Positions 20,094-29,484 of a stretch of 54,634 nucleotides of DNA are shown piece after piece. The notes below the pieces were generated by a model. The model did not search any database. It was given only the letters and a program-made list of their open reading frames with translations, and had not been told where the DNA came from. How positions within the stretch are numbered: position 1 is the stretch's first letter; every line of letters begins with the position of its first letter. The stretch covers positions 1 through 54,634 of the forward strand of contig JAIPGP010000013.1 in assembly GCA_021735645.1 (NCBI GenBank), read 5' to 3'. This DNA comes from Candidatus Cloacimonadota bacterium. Lineage in GTDB: Bacteria; Cloacimonadota; Cloacimonadia; Cloacimonadales; TCS61. The position numbers and the translations under genes were made by a program.

Positions 20094-21530
20094 ATGGAAA
20101 TTGTGATTGGGAAATTTTTGACAATATTTAAAGAGATATCAGCCATACCCCGGTGTTCGAAGCATGAGGAAGCAATCTGCAAATGGTTATGTGACTGGGC
20201 AGAAGAGCATAAATTTGCCTGCAAGCAGGATAAGGCAGGTAATATTGTAATAACAGTTCCGGCAACTCCTGGTTATGAAGACAGTCCAATAGTAGTCTTG
20301 CAGGGGCATACAGACATGGTCTGTGAGAAGTTGCCTGAAAGTGATCATGATTTCGCAACAGATGCAATCCGCCCGATACGGCAGGGTGACTGGCTGGTAG
20401 CAGACAAAACAACCCTGGGAGCAGATAATGGTGTGGCAATTGCTTTAGCACTGATGCTGGTGGAAGAGCAAAAGCCTCATCCGCAATTAGAATTGCTGTT
20501 TACAGTTGACGAAGAGACCGGCTTAACGGGAGCGAATCAGTTAGGCAAAGATTTTCTACAGGGTAAGATACTACTGAATCTGGATTCTGAAGGTGAAGGT
20601 AAGTTCACGATCGGCTGTGCAGGTGGAAAACATACAATAATCCATTTACCACTGGAATATGATCTGGCAGCAGAGAGCAGCAATTTTTTGAAATTAAAAG
20701 TTCATGGTTTACTGGGTGGACATTCTGGTGTAGATATCAATAAAAATCACGGTTCTGCCTTGAAGCTTCTTGCCCGGTCATTGTATCTTCTAAAAGAGGA
20801 ATTCAGTTTCAACATCGCAGATATTCTGGGTGGTACGGCTCATAATGCCATATCACGGGATGCCGAGTGCACTATTTGCATATATCCTGATGATCAGGCA
20901 GCAATTGAAGAATTTGTGGAGACCATCAAGCTTGCTTTCAGACATGAATATACCGGCATCGAACCGGGTCTGGAAATCACAATCGAGCCCGAAGATTCAA
21001 TAAAAGACATTTTAACAGAGGAAAGTACGCTGCAGGTGATCAATCTTCTGATGGCACTTCCGCATGGTGTGTCCGCTATGACTCTCAGTATACCGGATTT
21101 GGTGGAAACCTCCTGCAATCTGGCCAAAGTAGAGATTGAATCTGACAGTCTGCGAGTATTAATAAGCATAAGAAGTTCGGTAAGCAGCAGATTAGAGGGT
21201 TTATGCGGCAGAATAATATCAATCGGGGATTTAGCTGGGGCTGAAGTAGAAGAAAGTGACGGTTATCCTGCCTGGGAGCCTGATACAAATTCTGATTTGT
21301 TGAAACTGTGCACCAGCTGCTACCAGAAGCTGTTCGGGATAGAGCCGGATGTATTGATCATCCACGCTGGGCTGGAATGCGGCTTGATAGGAGAAAAGTA
21401 TCCGGACATGGAGATGATTTCCTTTAGACCAACTATCCAGAATGCCCATTCTCCACGTGAACGTCTGAACTTGCCGTCTTTTCAGCGAACCTGGGAATTT
21501 CTGGCAATTCTTCTGGAAGAAATGCGTTGA
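20094..21530 (+). CDS. pepD: Aminoacyl-histidine dipeptidase PepD (M20 family)
   Basis: A 478-residue cytosolic metallodipeptidase that cleaves Xaa-His and other dipeptides. Metal-site residues of the M20 fold are visible: His72 and Asp74 in VLQGHTDMVCEK, Asp111 in LGADNGVA, and Glu140/Glu141 in VDEETGLTGA. The C-terminal SFRPTIQNAHSPRERL matches the conserved final His motif of the family. Length is normal. AAGGG lies 11 bases upstream of the ATG. The next gene begins six bases after its stop, so they form an operon. It probably serves amino acid fermentation. Confidence 0.95.
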   Translation: MEIVIGKFLTIFKEISAIPRCSKHEEAICKWLCDWAEEHKFACKQDKAGNIVITVPATPGYEDSPIVVLQGHTDMVCEKLPESDHDFATDAIRPIRQGDWLVADKTTLGADNGVAIALALMLVEEQKPHPQLELLFTVDEETGLTGANQLGKDFLQGKILLNLDSEGEGKFTIGCAGGKHTIIHLPLEYDLAAESSNFLKLKVHGLLGGHSGVDINKNHGSALKLLARSLYLLKEEFSFNIADILGGTAHNAISRDAECTICIYPDDQAAIEEFVETIKLAFRHEYTGIEPGLEITIEPEDSIKDILTEESTLQVINLLMALPHGVSAMTLSIPDLVETSCNLAKVEIESDSLRVLISIRSSVSSRLEGLCGRIISIGDLAGAEVEESDGYPAWEPDTNSDLLKLCTSCYQKLFGIEPDVLIIHAGLECGLIGEKYPDMEMISFRPTIQNAHSPRERLNLPSFQRTWEFLAILLEEMR

Positions 21531-21536
21531 TCACTA

Positions 21537-23489
21537 ATGGTTCATAAGCTGATAAATACGACCCTGAAAATACCCAATTCTCTGGATTATTTACCGCTTT
21601 GTGCAACTTTTATAGAAAACAATGCCCAATTGATAGGCTTCATACCCGAAGAAGTGAGAGCCATTTCACTGGCAACCGAAGAGGCTATTTCCAATATTAT
21701 CCTGCACGCTTATGCTCCAGGTCAATATGACATCATTGAAATAAACTGCTGGCAGACACCTTTAGGTATCGAGATCATCATCAAAGAAAAGGGAATGCCC
21801 TTTGATTCCAGTCAGTTTCCAGAATATGACCCCGAAAGCCTGGATACTGAGTCTCAGGGCTTAGGGTTATATCTGATCAAGCAGACAGTTGATGAAGTGA
21901 TATTTACGAATCGGGGTAGTGAAGGCAGAGAAACCCATTTAGTGAAATATATCACTCAATGTCCGTTAGAAGATATTTTTCCTGCAGACCAGTCGGAAGA
22001 GACCAGCAAATCTGTAGAGCATCACAAGACTAATTTAGCGATCAGGCGATTAGGAGAAGGCGAAGCAATCGAGGTATCTCGGGCAATTTATCGGATATAT
22101 GGATATAATTATTTTAACGAGCATGCATATTATCCCGAGCGGATAGAAAGGCTAAATCTGCAAGGGCAGCTTGATACAGCAGTGGCGATCACAGAAAAAG
22201 GCATCTTTGCCGGCACCTGTGCAATCTATCGAGAGGATATCTCCGCTGAAATTGGAGAATTAGAGCAGGCAGTGATGCTACCGGAATATCGGGGCAATCA
22301 TGGCATGGAGCAATTGTTGCAATTTCTACGGGAAATAGCCCGGGGTAAAAATCTGCTGGGTTTATTTGCCAAATCAGAGACCAGTAATATATACGCCCAG
22401 CGTGCTTTGCACCGGCTGGAGGCACATGATTGTGCTTTATTGCTGGGATTTGCGGGTAATCTTGTGCTGAATAGTGATAAAGGTCAGAACCAAACCCAGC
22501 GAGAAAGCGTTCTGCTCAGTTATTCTCCCCTGCAGCAGGTAGAGAAAAAGAGTATATATGTACCGGAACATCATCAGGATATGGTTCACAAAATTTATAA
22601 AAATATTGGTTATGAGAGAGAGTATCTTCTTCCCAAGTGGGGAAAAAAGCCCTGGCATGATTCGTCGGAGCTTGATATCAAATATTTTTATAATACCGCA
22701 ACAGCAGTTATAAAAATATCCCGCTTTGGCAAAGATATAATCTCTAAACTGAAAGAAGCTAAGAAAGAAGTGAAGCTGAAGCAATTTGCCGTTATTTATT
22801 TATATTTGAACCTGGAGAATCCCTTTACAGTTACTTATTTTGAGAAAATAGAGAATCTGGATTTCTTTTTTGCCGGGATCCTGCCAAATGACCCTATCGG
22901 CGATGCAGTTATCCTGCAATATTTGAATAATATTGAGATCAATATCACTAATCTGGATTTGTATTCTGATACAGCCCAGGCACTGGCAGAATACATTCAG
23001 CAATGTAGAGTGAAAGACCCTCTGCGGATGCTGATAGACGCTGGAGAGAGTAATAAGCTGGAATTTAAATCAACCCTGCGCTGGAATCTGCGAGAAGGCA
23101 AGAAAGATATTTATATAGAGTATGCTGTCCTCAAATCAATTGCTGCATTTCTAAATTGTGAAGGCGGTACTTTGCTGGTAGGCATTCATGATGATGGCAG
23201 TGTGCAGGGAATAGAAATAGATAATTTTGCCAGTGAGGACAAATATCTGCTGCACTTTTCCAACCTGATTCACCATAATATCGGACTTGAAAACTCACAG
23301 TCAGTACATTATAGTTTAATGGAGCTGGAAGGGAAGAAGATATTGAAAGTGGATTGTGAGCCTTGCAGTAAACCGATTTTTATAACAATGGACGGCAAGG
23401 AGAAGTTTTATATCCGATCAGGTCCAGCCAGTAAAGGTCTGGCAATTTCAGAAGCAGTAAGTTATATTGCAGAACACTTCCAGGGATAA
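21537..23489 (+). CDS. Fusion of RsbW-like ATPase, GNAT-like and AlbA_2 domains
   Basis: 650 residues with three recognisable parts. Residues about 1-140 look like an RsbW/SpoIIAB-type GHKL kinase: N-box ATEEAISNIILHAY and G-box SQGLGLYLIKQTVDE. Residues about 165-330 resemble an acetyltransferase fold (IGELEQAVMLPEYRGNHGMEQLL). Residues about 495-650 form a Schlafen/AlbA_2 domain (ESNKLEFKSTLRWN, then FLNCEGGTLLVGIHDDG). AlbA_2 domains occur in transcription regulators and nucleic-acid-binding proteins. A stress-signalling or anti-sigma role is inferred. It lies directly behind pepD and 26 bases before the sirtuin gene. No STAS or sigma partner is visible in the window. Confidence 0.8.
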   Translation: MVHKLINTTLKIPNSLDYLPLCATFIENNAQLIGFIPEEVRAISLATEEAISNIILHAYAPGQYDIIEINCWQTPLGIEIIIKEKGMPFDSSQFPEYDPESLDTESQGLGLYLIKQTVDEVIFTNRGSEGRETHLVKYITQCPLEDIFPADQSEETSKSVEHHKTNLAIRRLGEGEAIEVSRAIYRIYGYNYFNEHAYYPERIERLNLQGQLDTAVAITEKGIFAGTCAIYREDISAEIGELEQAVMLPEYRGNHGMEQLLQFLREIARGKNLLGLFAKSETSNIYAQRALHRLEAHDCALLLGFAGNLVLNSDKGQNQTQRESVLLSYSPLQQVEKKSIYVPEHHQDMVHKIYKNIGYEREYLLPKWGKKPWHDSSELDIKYFYNTATAVIKISRFGKDIISKLKEAKKEVKLKQFAVIYLYLNLENPFTVTYFEKIENLDFFFAGILPNDPIGDAVILQYLNNIEINITNLDLYSDTAQALAEYIQQCRVKDPLRMLIDAGESNKLEFKSTLRWNLREGKKDIYIEYAVLKSIAAFLNCEGGTLLVGIHDDGSVQGIEIDNFASEDKYLLHFSNLIHHNIGLENSQSVHYSLMELEGKKILKVDCEPCSKPIFITMDGKEKFYIRSGPASKGLAISEAVSYIAEHFQG

Positions 23490-23515
23490 ACTAAGCAGGA
23501 AAAAGTAGAATAATT

Positions 23516-24256
23516 ATGTATGAGATTACTAAAGCGCTGGAAATTATCCGTAATGCCCGTCATCTGATTGCTTTTTGCGGAGCAGGAATATCTGTAGAAA
23601 GCGGTATACCTCCTTTTCGCGGGAAAGGTGGTTTGTGGAACAGATATGATGCAAGCTGCCTTGATCTGGACACTTATCTGAGACATCCGGAACGGTCCTG
23701 GCTCCTGATCAAGGAGATATTCTATGATTTTTTTGGTCAGGCAAAACCCAATCCGGCTCATTATGCTTTGGCAGAGCTGGAAAAGAATGGTATCCTGAAA
23801 ACCATAATCACGCAGAATATTGATAATCTTCATCAGGAAGCCGGCAGCCGAAGTATCGTGGAATTTCATGGTAATTCGCACACTTTTATCTGTACTGCCT
23901 GTTCCACAAAATATTATCTAAATGAACTAAAACTCAAGAACACACCACCTGAATGCCCAGCCTGTAAAGGTCTTTTGAAACCTGACTTCATTTTTTTTGG
24001 TGAAATGATACCTGCCCAAGCCAGAGAACGTGCTTTTAGTGAAGCAGAACTTGCTGATGCCATGCTGGTGATTGGCACAACCGGTGAAGTGATGCCGGCA
24101 AGTATGATACCATATATTGCCAGACAACAGGGAGCAAAAATTATTGAGATAAATCCGGGCTATTCTGCCTATCAAAACAGTGTGTCCCATATTCATATCT
24201 GCCAGCCAGCCGGAGTAGCCCTTCCACTTATCACAAAAGGTCTATTTGGTGAGTAA
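23516..24256 (+). CDS. cobB: NAD-dependent deacylase, sirtuin family
   Basis: A 246-residue Sir2 protein that removes acyl groups from lysines using NAD. The NAD-binding GAGIS is at 22-26, the QNID motif at 100-103 and the catalytic base His118 in FHGNSH. The zinc ligands are Cys126, Cys129, Cys147 and Cys150. The ribosome site AGGAAA lies ahead of ATG 23516. The following transporter gene begins inside its last codons, so the two are translationally coupled. The placement behind a protein with an acetyltransferase-like domain suggests linked acyl-lysine control, which is inference. Confidence 0.93.
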   Translation: MYEITKALEIIRNARHLIAFCGAGISVESGIPPFRGKGGLWNRYDASCLDLDTYLRHPERSWLLIKEIFYDFFGQAKPNPAHYALAELEKNGILKTIITQNIDNLHQEAGSRSIVEFHGNSHTFICTACSTKYYLNELKLKNTPPECPACKGLLKPDFIFFGEMIPAQARERAFSEAELADAMLVIGTTGEVMPASMIPYIARQQGAKIIEINPGYSAYQNSVSHIHICQPAGVALPLITKGLFGE

Positions 24257-25187
24257 CCAAAAAAAGGCTTATATCTATGGCTTGATTGCAATATTTTTCT
24301 GGTCAACGGTAGCTTCCGCCTTTAAAATTGCTCTGCAATATAATTCTCCGCCTGCCATGCTGCTGCTTGCCAGCTTTTTTTCTCTGCTGGTTCTGATAAT
24401 TATAGCTGCCAGCCAAAACAAGATTTCTCTGCTCTGGCAATCTTCTCCGCATCTGCTCCGGCAAGCCTCGCTACTTGGCGTCCTGAACCCATTTCTTTAC
24501 TATCTTATCCTGCTGCAAGCCTATAATTTGCTGCCAGCTCAAATAGCCCAACCTTTAAATTATACCTGGGCTATTATGGTTGCTCTGCTATCTATCTTTA
24601 TCCAGAAACAGAAGCTGCGTTATTTTGATATCGTTGCCCTGCTGCTGTGTTATAGCGGAGCTGCGGTTATTTCCAGTGGAGGAGGTAAACTTGGTGAGAT
24701 CAATCATACAGGGGTTTTTCTGGCTTTATTTTCCTCAATTGTCTGGGCATTTTACTGGATTTATAATGCTGGTATACGCCTTGATCCACTCATAAAACTG
24801 ATTGCTAATTTCTTCTGCGGAAGCCTGCTGATATTGGGCTATTGTCTAATAACTGGGGATCTGCCGATATTCAGTGTTAAGAGTATTTTGTCTGCACTAT
24901 ATCTGGGTATTTTTGAGATGGGTCTCACATTTGTGTTCTGGCTAAAAGCAATGGAGCTAACAGAAAAGACGGTTAGAATATCAAACTTGATCTTCTTATC
25001 TCCATTTCTATCATTTATATTTATCACACTCACACTAAAAGAGCCCATTGCCTGGACATCTATCGCCGGACTAATATTCATCACAAGCGGAATATTATTT
25101 CAGCACAGCAAAGCCGGAAAATTAAAAAAATTAGAGCAAAATCAGTTTTCTAACTCCTCGTCTTCTTCATCGTCAACGTCATCGTAA
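24249..25187 (+). CDS. EamA/DMT-family transporter
   Basis: About 312 residues with ten hydrophobic helices in two EamA repeats, the usual drug/metabolite transporter layout. The start is GTG 24249 or TTG 24246, both overlapping the sirtuin stop, with AAAGG just upstream. The tail is a low-complexity serine run (NSSSSSSSTSS). It is encoded by the complement of the acidic tail of the converging gene, overlapping it by 46 bases. The substrate is unknown; relatives export amino acids or other metabolites. Confidence 0.85.
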   Translation: MSNQKKAYIYGLIAIFFWSTVASAFKIALQYNSPPAMLLLASFFSLLVLIIIAASQNKISLLWQSSPHLLRQASLLGVLNPFLYYLILLQAYNLLPAQIAQPLNYTWAIMVALLSIFIQKQKLRYFDIVALLLCYSGAAVISSGGGKLGEINHTGVFLALFSSIVWAFYWIYNAGIRLDPLIKLIANFFCGSLLILGYCLITGDLPIFSVKSILSALYLGIFEMGLTFVFWLKAMELTEKTVRISNLIFLSPFLSFIFITLTLKEPIAWTSIAGLIFITSGILFQHSKAGKLKKLEQNQFSNSSSSSSSTSS

Positions 25188-25444
25188 TCTTCATCGTCAT
25201 CATCTTCATATTCATCATCCAGCATCCAATCAGGACAAAACAGAGAATTTTCTTTCTTATCCCAGCCGTCCACATTTTCCAGTCCGAATCTATCCAGCAT
25301 ATCTTCTTCCCAGATCGAATATCGTACATCATCATTGTAAATATCATAAACCAGTACCGGGTTAGTAAACTTCCGAAGTGAATACGGATTGCCTATCAGT
25401 TCAAAGAACTCCTTAATTCGCTTGCGATCACGTTCTGCTTTCAT
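25142..25444 (-). CDS. Small protein with very acidic tail, unknown
   Basis: A 100-residue cytosolic protein. The first 70 residues are mixed (KRIKEFFELIGNPYSLRKF) and the last 30 are almost only Asp and Glu. AGGAGA lies about eight bases before the ATG. Its 3' end overlaps the converging transporter gene by 46 bases. No family is recognised; acidic tails of this kind occur in nucleic-acid mimics, chaperones and metal binders. Confidence 0.7.
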   Translation of the reverse strand: MKAERDRKRIKEFFELIGNPYSLRKFTNPVLVYDIYNDDVRYSIWEEDMLDRFGLENVDGWDKKENSLFCPDWMLDDEYEDDDDEDYDDVDDEEDEELEN

Positions 25445-25526
25445 TATATCTTTCTCCTATTTTTTTATAATTTGACCAAAAACTCCACTCTATTAAACAC
25501 GTCCTCAAAAAACAGTGAGTGAATAT

Positions 25527-27023
25527 ATGTCAAATAAAATGAAAAATATTCTGATTATTATAATACTGGTTTGTCTGGGCACAACTGCTTTTGGCTTTGC
25601 GCCCCAGCGTCGGGATTTCAATTCCGAATACCAATACCGCCTATATAAAAGCTGGCTGGCAAGAGAAACTGTTGCAATTGATCTGCCTGCCAGAATCACT
25701 GCTGATTATGTGAAACGCAATCTGAAGTTTCAGGAGTCTGGAGAGGCTCAAGTAGTTTATATCTGGGACAACTGGAAGATCACCAGTCAGCGGGAAGACC
25801 TGCCGGCAATGCTGCCTTTCAGCAATTATGAAACAGAATTGATCATTGCCGGGGAGCTTCTATACCGGCTTAATTGCCGTCACAGGATATTCGTAGAAGA
25901 CTATCTGGAGAGATTGCCGGTTAGTATCACCTATCGGGGGCTGCGATCTTCTTTTGCCATTGACAGTCTTTTTGCGCACTACTCTGATACGAGACTTCCT
26001 CTGGATAAACTGCACCCCGTGATAAATAATGATAAACTGGTGCAATTGATTTTGCAAATGACTAATGGCGATGAATTGATTATCATTTTTGATGAACTCA
26101 ATCAATATCCTACTGCTCACATACAATTAGAGAAATACGAGGAAACTATCGATATAAACCATCTGCCAGATGATTTTAGCCGGCATTCAGAAGAAATCGC
26201 CACCTGGTATCCTCCCAAAATCGAACTCAAGATACCTGAGCTGAAAGTGCCTGACATTGAACCGGTTTACCCTCAGACTGATTCAACAGCAGATATCAGT
26301 ATTCCAAAGTATGAAAAAAAACTGCTTAACTGGGTGGAATCAAATCTTACTACTGCCTGGGGCTCGGAAATGATGAATAATAAAATACCCAATATTGCCG
26401 AATTTCTGCAGAATGAATTTAAAGAGCATTCTCTCCTGATCAAGGGAGATCATTACAATCTGAGCCATACGCCTTTCACTGGAAACCTGAAATCCAATCT
26501 TTATCTCCAGATTAATGATAACGAAGGCTGGTCTATTAAAGCTTCGGATGATATTACCATCTTAGATAAAAAAGTTACAATTGCCGGCTTTGAAGAATTT
26601 GATCTTTCAGACCTGGAAGGCTACGATGTACAGGTGATTGCTCCCTATCTTCCCCAGCTTTTAATGTCACATCGTGTGATGTCCAGCCGCCTTGCCGGCT
26701 TTATTCTGGAACCTGATATTGCGGAGACCACGCTGGTTGTGCATGGCTCCAGCCGGCATATTTTTGAATTGGCCTCTTATCGCGACCTACTGCTCATGCT
26801 GGGTAATTTCTGGAAAGATCGAATTATTTATTATAATATTGCTGATTTCCGGCTAATTAATGGCTATATAGAATTTAAAGGCTATCTGGCAGCAGAAAAT
26901 CCTCAAACAGGCAGGTATGACCTGGCTGAGATACGTTACCGCCTCGATGACGATTACACTATTGTCATCGCTATGGTCGTTATTTTCCCTGACCTGGCAG
27001 CGCAATATGAACAGGGTAGATAA
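25527..27023 (+). CDS. Exported protein of unknown function
   Basis: About 498 residues. The N-terminus MSNKMKNILIIIILVCLG is a signal peptide. ATG 25527 is chosen, while GTG 25515 and ATG 25539 remain possible. The body is globular with no recognised domain and no transmembrane segments. A short proline-rich linker (PPKIELKIPELKVPDIEPV) lies near residue 235 and divides it into two halves. The next gene, tatD, begins at the base after the stop codon, so both are cotranscribed. Periplasmic location is inferred. Confidence 0.75.
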   Translation: MSNKMKNILIIIILVCLGTTAFGFAPQRRDFNSEYQYRLYKSWLARETVAIDLPARITADYVKRNLKFQESGEAQVVYIWDNWKITSQREDLPAMLPFSNYETELIIAGELLYRLNCRHRIFVEDYLERLPVSITYRGLRSSFAIDSLFAHYSDTRLPLDKLHPVINNDKLVQLILQMTNGDELIIIFDELNQYPTAHIQLEKYEETIDINHLPDDFSRHSEEIATWYPPKIELKIPELKVPDIEPVYPQTDSTADISIPKYEKKLLNWVESNLTTAWGSEMMNNKIPNIAEFLQNEFKEHSLLIKGDHYNLSHTPFTGNLKSNLYLQINDNEGWSIKASDDITILDKKVTIAGFEEFDLSDLEGYDVQVIAPYLPQLLMSHRVMSSRLAGFILEPDIAETTLVVHGSSRHIFELASYRDLLLMLGNFWKDRIIYYNIADFRLINGYIEFKGYLAAENPQTGRYDLAEIRYRLDDDYTIVIAMVVIFPDLAAQYEQGR

Positions 27024-27773
27024 ATGAAAATCTTTGAATCTCATACTCACCTTGATAATCCCAAGTTTGCTCAAGACCGCCAGCAGGTGATCGCTAACTG
27101 CCATAATGCCGGGATCGAACGGATGATAAATGTCAGTTGCGACGCCCAAACTATGGCAGATTCGATTGCTCTGGCAGAAAAATATGACTTCATCTATGCT
27201 ACCGCCGGATTTCACCCACATGATGCCACTGAACTTGACCTTGAAATGGTGCGTAAAGCTGCAGCACATCCCAAAGTTGTGGCTATTGGTGAAATCGGGT
27301 TGGATTATTTCCGGGATATCTCTCCTCGAAACATACAAAGAGACGCTTTCCGCCAGCAACTTGAGCTTGCCATTAAGCTCAAAATGCCTATTATCATCCA
27401 TGATCGCGATGCACATGAAGACGTGCTCTCAATACTTAGCGAGTATAATCCCCTCAAGGTTGTGTTTCACTGCTTCGCAGGTGATTATTTTATGGCTCAG
27501 CGAATCATTGCCGCCGGCTGGCACATATCATTTACCGGAAATATCACTTATAAAAATTCCAAACTTACTGATATTATCAGAATGGTTCCAGCAGATAAAT
27601 ATTTCATCGAAACTGATAGTCCCTACCTTACTCCGCACCCACACCGCGGCAAAAGAAATGATCCCACCATGCTCCGCTATATCATCGAAGAAATAGCCCA
27701 AATCCGCTACCAAAGCCCTATAATGATCGCTCAGCAGACCTTTAATAACGCTTCTGATTTTTTTAATATTTGA
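27024..27773 (+). CDS. tatD: TatD-family metal-dependent deoxyribonuclease
   Basis: A 249-residue TIM-barrel hydrolase of the TatD/YcfH family. Metal and active-site residues are in place: His7 and His9 (SHTHLD), Glu90 (AIGEIGLD), His126 (IIHDRDA), His149 (VFHCF) and Asp198 (IETDSPYL). Family members act as 3'-5' exonucleases or D-aminoacyl-tRNA deacylases. Length is normal. The ATG abuts the upstream stop codon. Confidence 0.92.
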   Translation: MKIFESHTHLDNPKFAQDRQQVIANCHNAGIERMINVSCDAQTMADSIALAEKYDFIYATAGFHPHDATELDLEMVRKAAAHPKVVAIGEIGLDYFRDISPRNIQRDAFRQQLELAIKLKMPIIIHDRDAHEDVLSILSEYNPLKVVFHCFAGDYFMAQRIIAAGWHISFTGNITYKNSKLTDIIRMVPADKYFIETDSPYLTPHPHRGKRNDPTMLRYIIEEIAQIRYQSPIMIAQQTFNNASDFFNI

Positions 27774-27794
27774 TTTAACGGACAGTTAACTCCA

Positions 27795-29228
27795 TCAGCA
27801 TTTCCCGGTGAATGAACCTTTATCGCGAAGAAAGCGGATATTCCAGCGTAAAACCCGCGGTAATATCCTGATCTTATCAACTATGCAGGGATGTGAATGC
27901 AGGAAAATCAGAAACCAGATAGTCAGCAGAATCCCCTTTACAATACTGGTGAGCGTGATACTCCACCATACTCCCGCTAAGCCCAGTAAACCTTCTGAAG
28001 AAAGTATCAGTGCCAGAGGAATTCGCAAGCCCGTGAAAACCAGACTGACAACTGTGGGCGGTACAGTTCTGCCCATTCCCTTAAAAGCACCACTGGATAT
28101 GATCTCTATACACATGAATATCTGTGATACTCCCAATATTCTTAAATAAACTGCTCCCTCTGCTATAGCTTCTGCCTCAGGTATAAATATAGCAAAAATA
28201 AACTCCGGAAATATGAGAAATAATGCAGTAGATACACTTCCTACAATAAATACCATCTGAAATGCAGCCCGATAGCTTGCCCAAAGCCTGTCCCATTTCT
28301 TTGCCCCGAAATTCTGCCCCATGAAAGCACACAACGCTGTGGAAAAACCGCTCGCTGTCATCCATGATAAAGCTTCTATTTGTGAACCTACCCTTTGAAC
28401 CGCAATCGGCAAGGAACCCCAGCTTGAGATTATCCGTGCCAAGACCATGGCTATCACCGTGAATCCTGCACTCTCTAATGCTACCGGTAATCCCAGATGA
28501 AATACTTTTTTAATGTGATTTATTTCTATCTTCTTGACAAATCTGAAATCAGGAAATGGCGACCTGTTTGTGATAAATAACATGATAAATATCAGCGTTG
28601 ATGATAACTGGGCTATCACTGTGGCTATTGCTGCTCCCTTCACTCCCAGTTCCGGAAATATTCCAACTCCAAAAATCAATAGTGGGTCCAGCATCATATT
28701 CATCACCAGAGCCAGACCAGTAATATAAAACGGTGTCCGGCTGTTGCCACACCCATTGTATATTCCAGCAAATACGACACTTAAAGAACTGAATAATGTC
28801 CCGATTGCCACCAAAGAAAGATAATTATCTGCCATCTCTATTACTGCCAGATCCTCAAATCTGAAAAATCCTATCAGCCGACGACTGAATATCAGTAGCA
28901 CAGCAGTCCACAATAACGCCATTATCGTAATCAGATACAGAGAACTACGTGCATATTCCCGTGCTTCGCCGGATTCTTTTCTGCCCAAAGACTGCGAAAC
29001 ACTGATTTCTGCCCCCACTTTCGCTATCAAAATGAAGGCAAAACCAAACCAGGTAAAAAAACCTGCAGTTCCCACGGCTGCTACAGCCCCACTGCCTAAT
29101 CTGCCAATCCAGATCATATCCGTCATATTATAAGCCATCTGGATAAATGACGTCGCCATGATAGGCAATGCCAGTTTCAGGAGTGTCCCCCGAATCTCTC
29201 CCTGTGTAAGGTCCGTCTGAGCTGACAT
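27795..29228 (-). CDS. MATE-family efflux transporter
   Basis: About 477 residues from MSAQTDLTQGEIRGTLL, with GAGGAG five bases upstream of ATG 29228. An upstream in-frame ATG at 29300 would add an unlikely basic leader. Twelve hydrophobic helices in two related halves match MATE antiporters, which use Na+ or H+ gradients to export drugs or metabolites. The N-terminal region (KLALPIMATSFIQMAYNMTDMI) is typical of the DinF/NorM-like group. It converges with tatD, with 21 bases between stops. Confidence 0.92.
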   Translation of the reverse strand: MSAQTDLTQGEIRGTLLKLALPIMATSFIQMAYNMTDMIWIGRLGSGAVAAVGTAGFFTWFGFAFILIAKVGAEISVSQSLGRKESGEAREYARSSLYLITIMALLWTAVLLIFSRRLIGFFRFEDLAVIEMADNYLSLVAIGTLFSSLSVVFAGIYNGCGNSRTPFYITGLALVMNMMLDPLLIFGVGIFPELGVKGAAIATVIAQLSSTLIFIMLFITNRSPFPDFRFVKKIEINHIKKVFHLGLPVALESAGFTVIAMVLARIISSWGSLPIAVQRVGSQIEALSWMTASGFSTALCAFMGQNFGAKKWDRLWASYRAAFQMVFIVGSVSTALFLIFPEFIFAIFIPEAEAIAEGAVYLRILGVSQIFMCIEIISSGAFKGMGRTVPPTVVSLVFTGLRIPLALILSSEGLLGLAGVWWSITLTSIVKGILLTIWFLIFLHSHPCIVDKIRILPRVLRWNIRFLRDKGSFTGKC

Positions 29229-29484
29229 TTTGCTCCTCTTGCATTTTTTTTCTCTTTTCCTGATACTCCCGCTTTCAGTCAAGGATATCACTCTTTTCAA
29301 TTGCCCTAACCCTCCGATCTTAATTCACATGGAATGCTACTCATTTTACTTTTTTTCTATAATATTGATAATTTTTATATCTAAAACTTATATATTATTT
29401 CAATTATTACTGCATATAAATTCATTTTACTTGACGTTTAATTTTACATTTAGGAAAGTAGCAGAGAAGTAAATGTGAGGGAAT

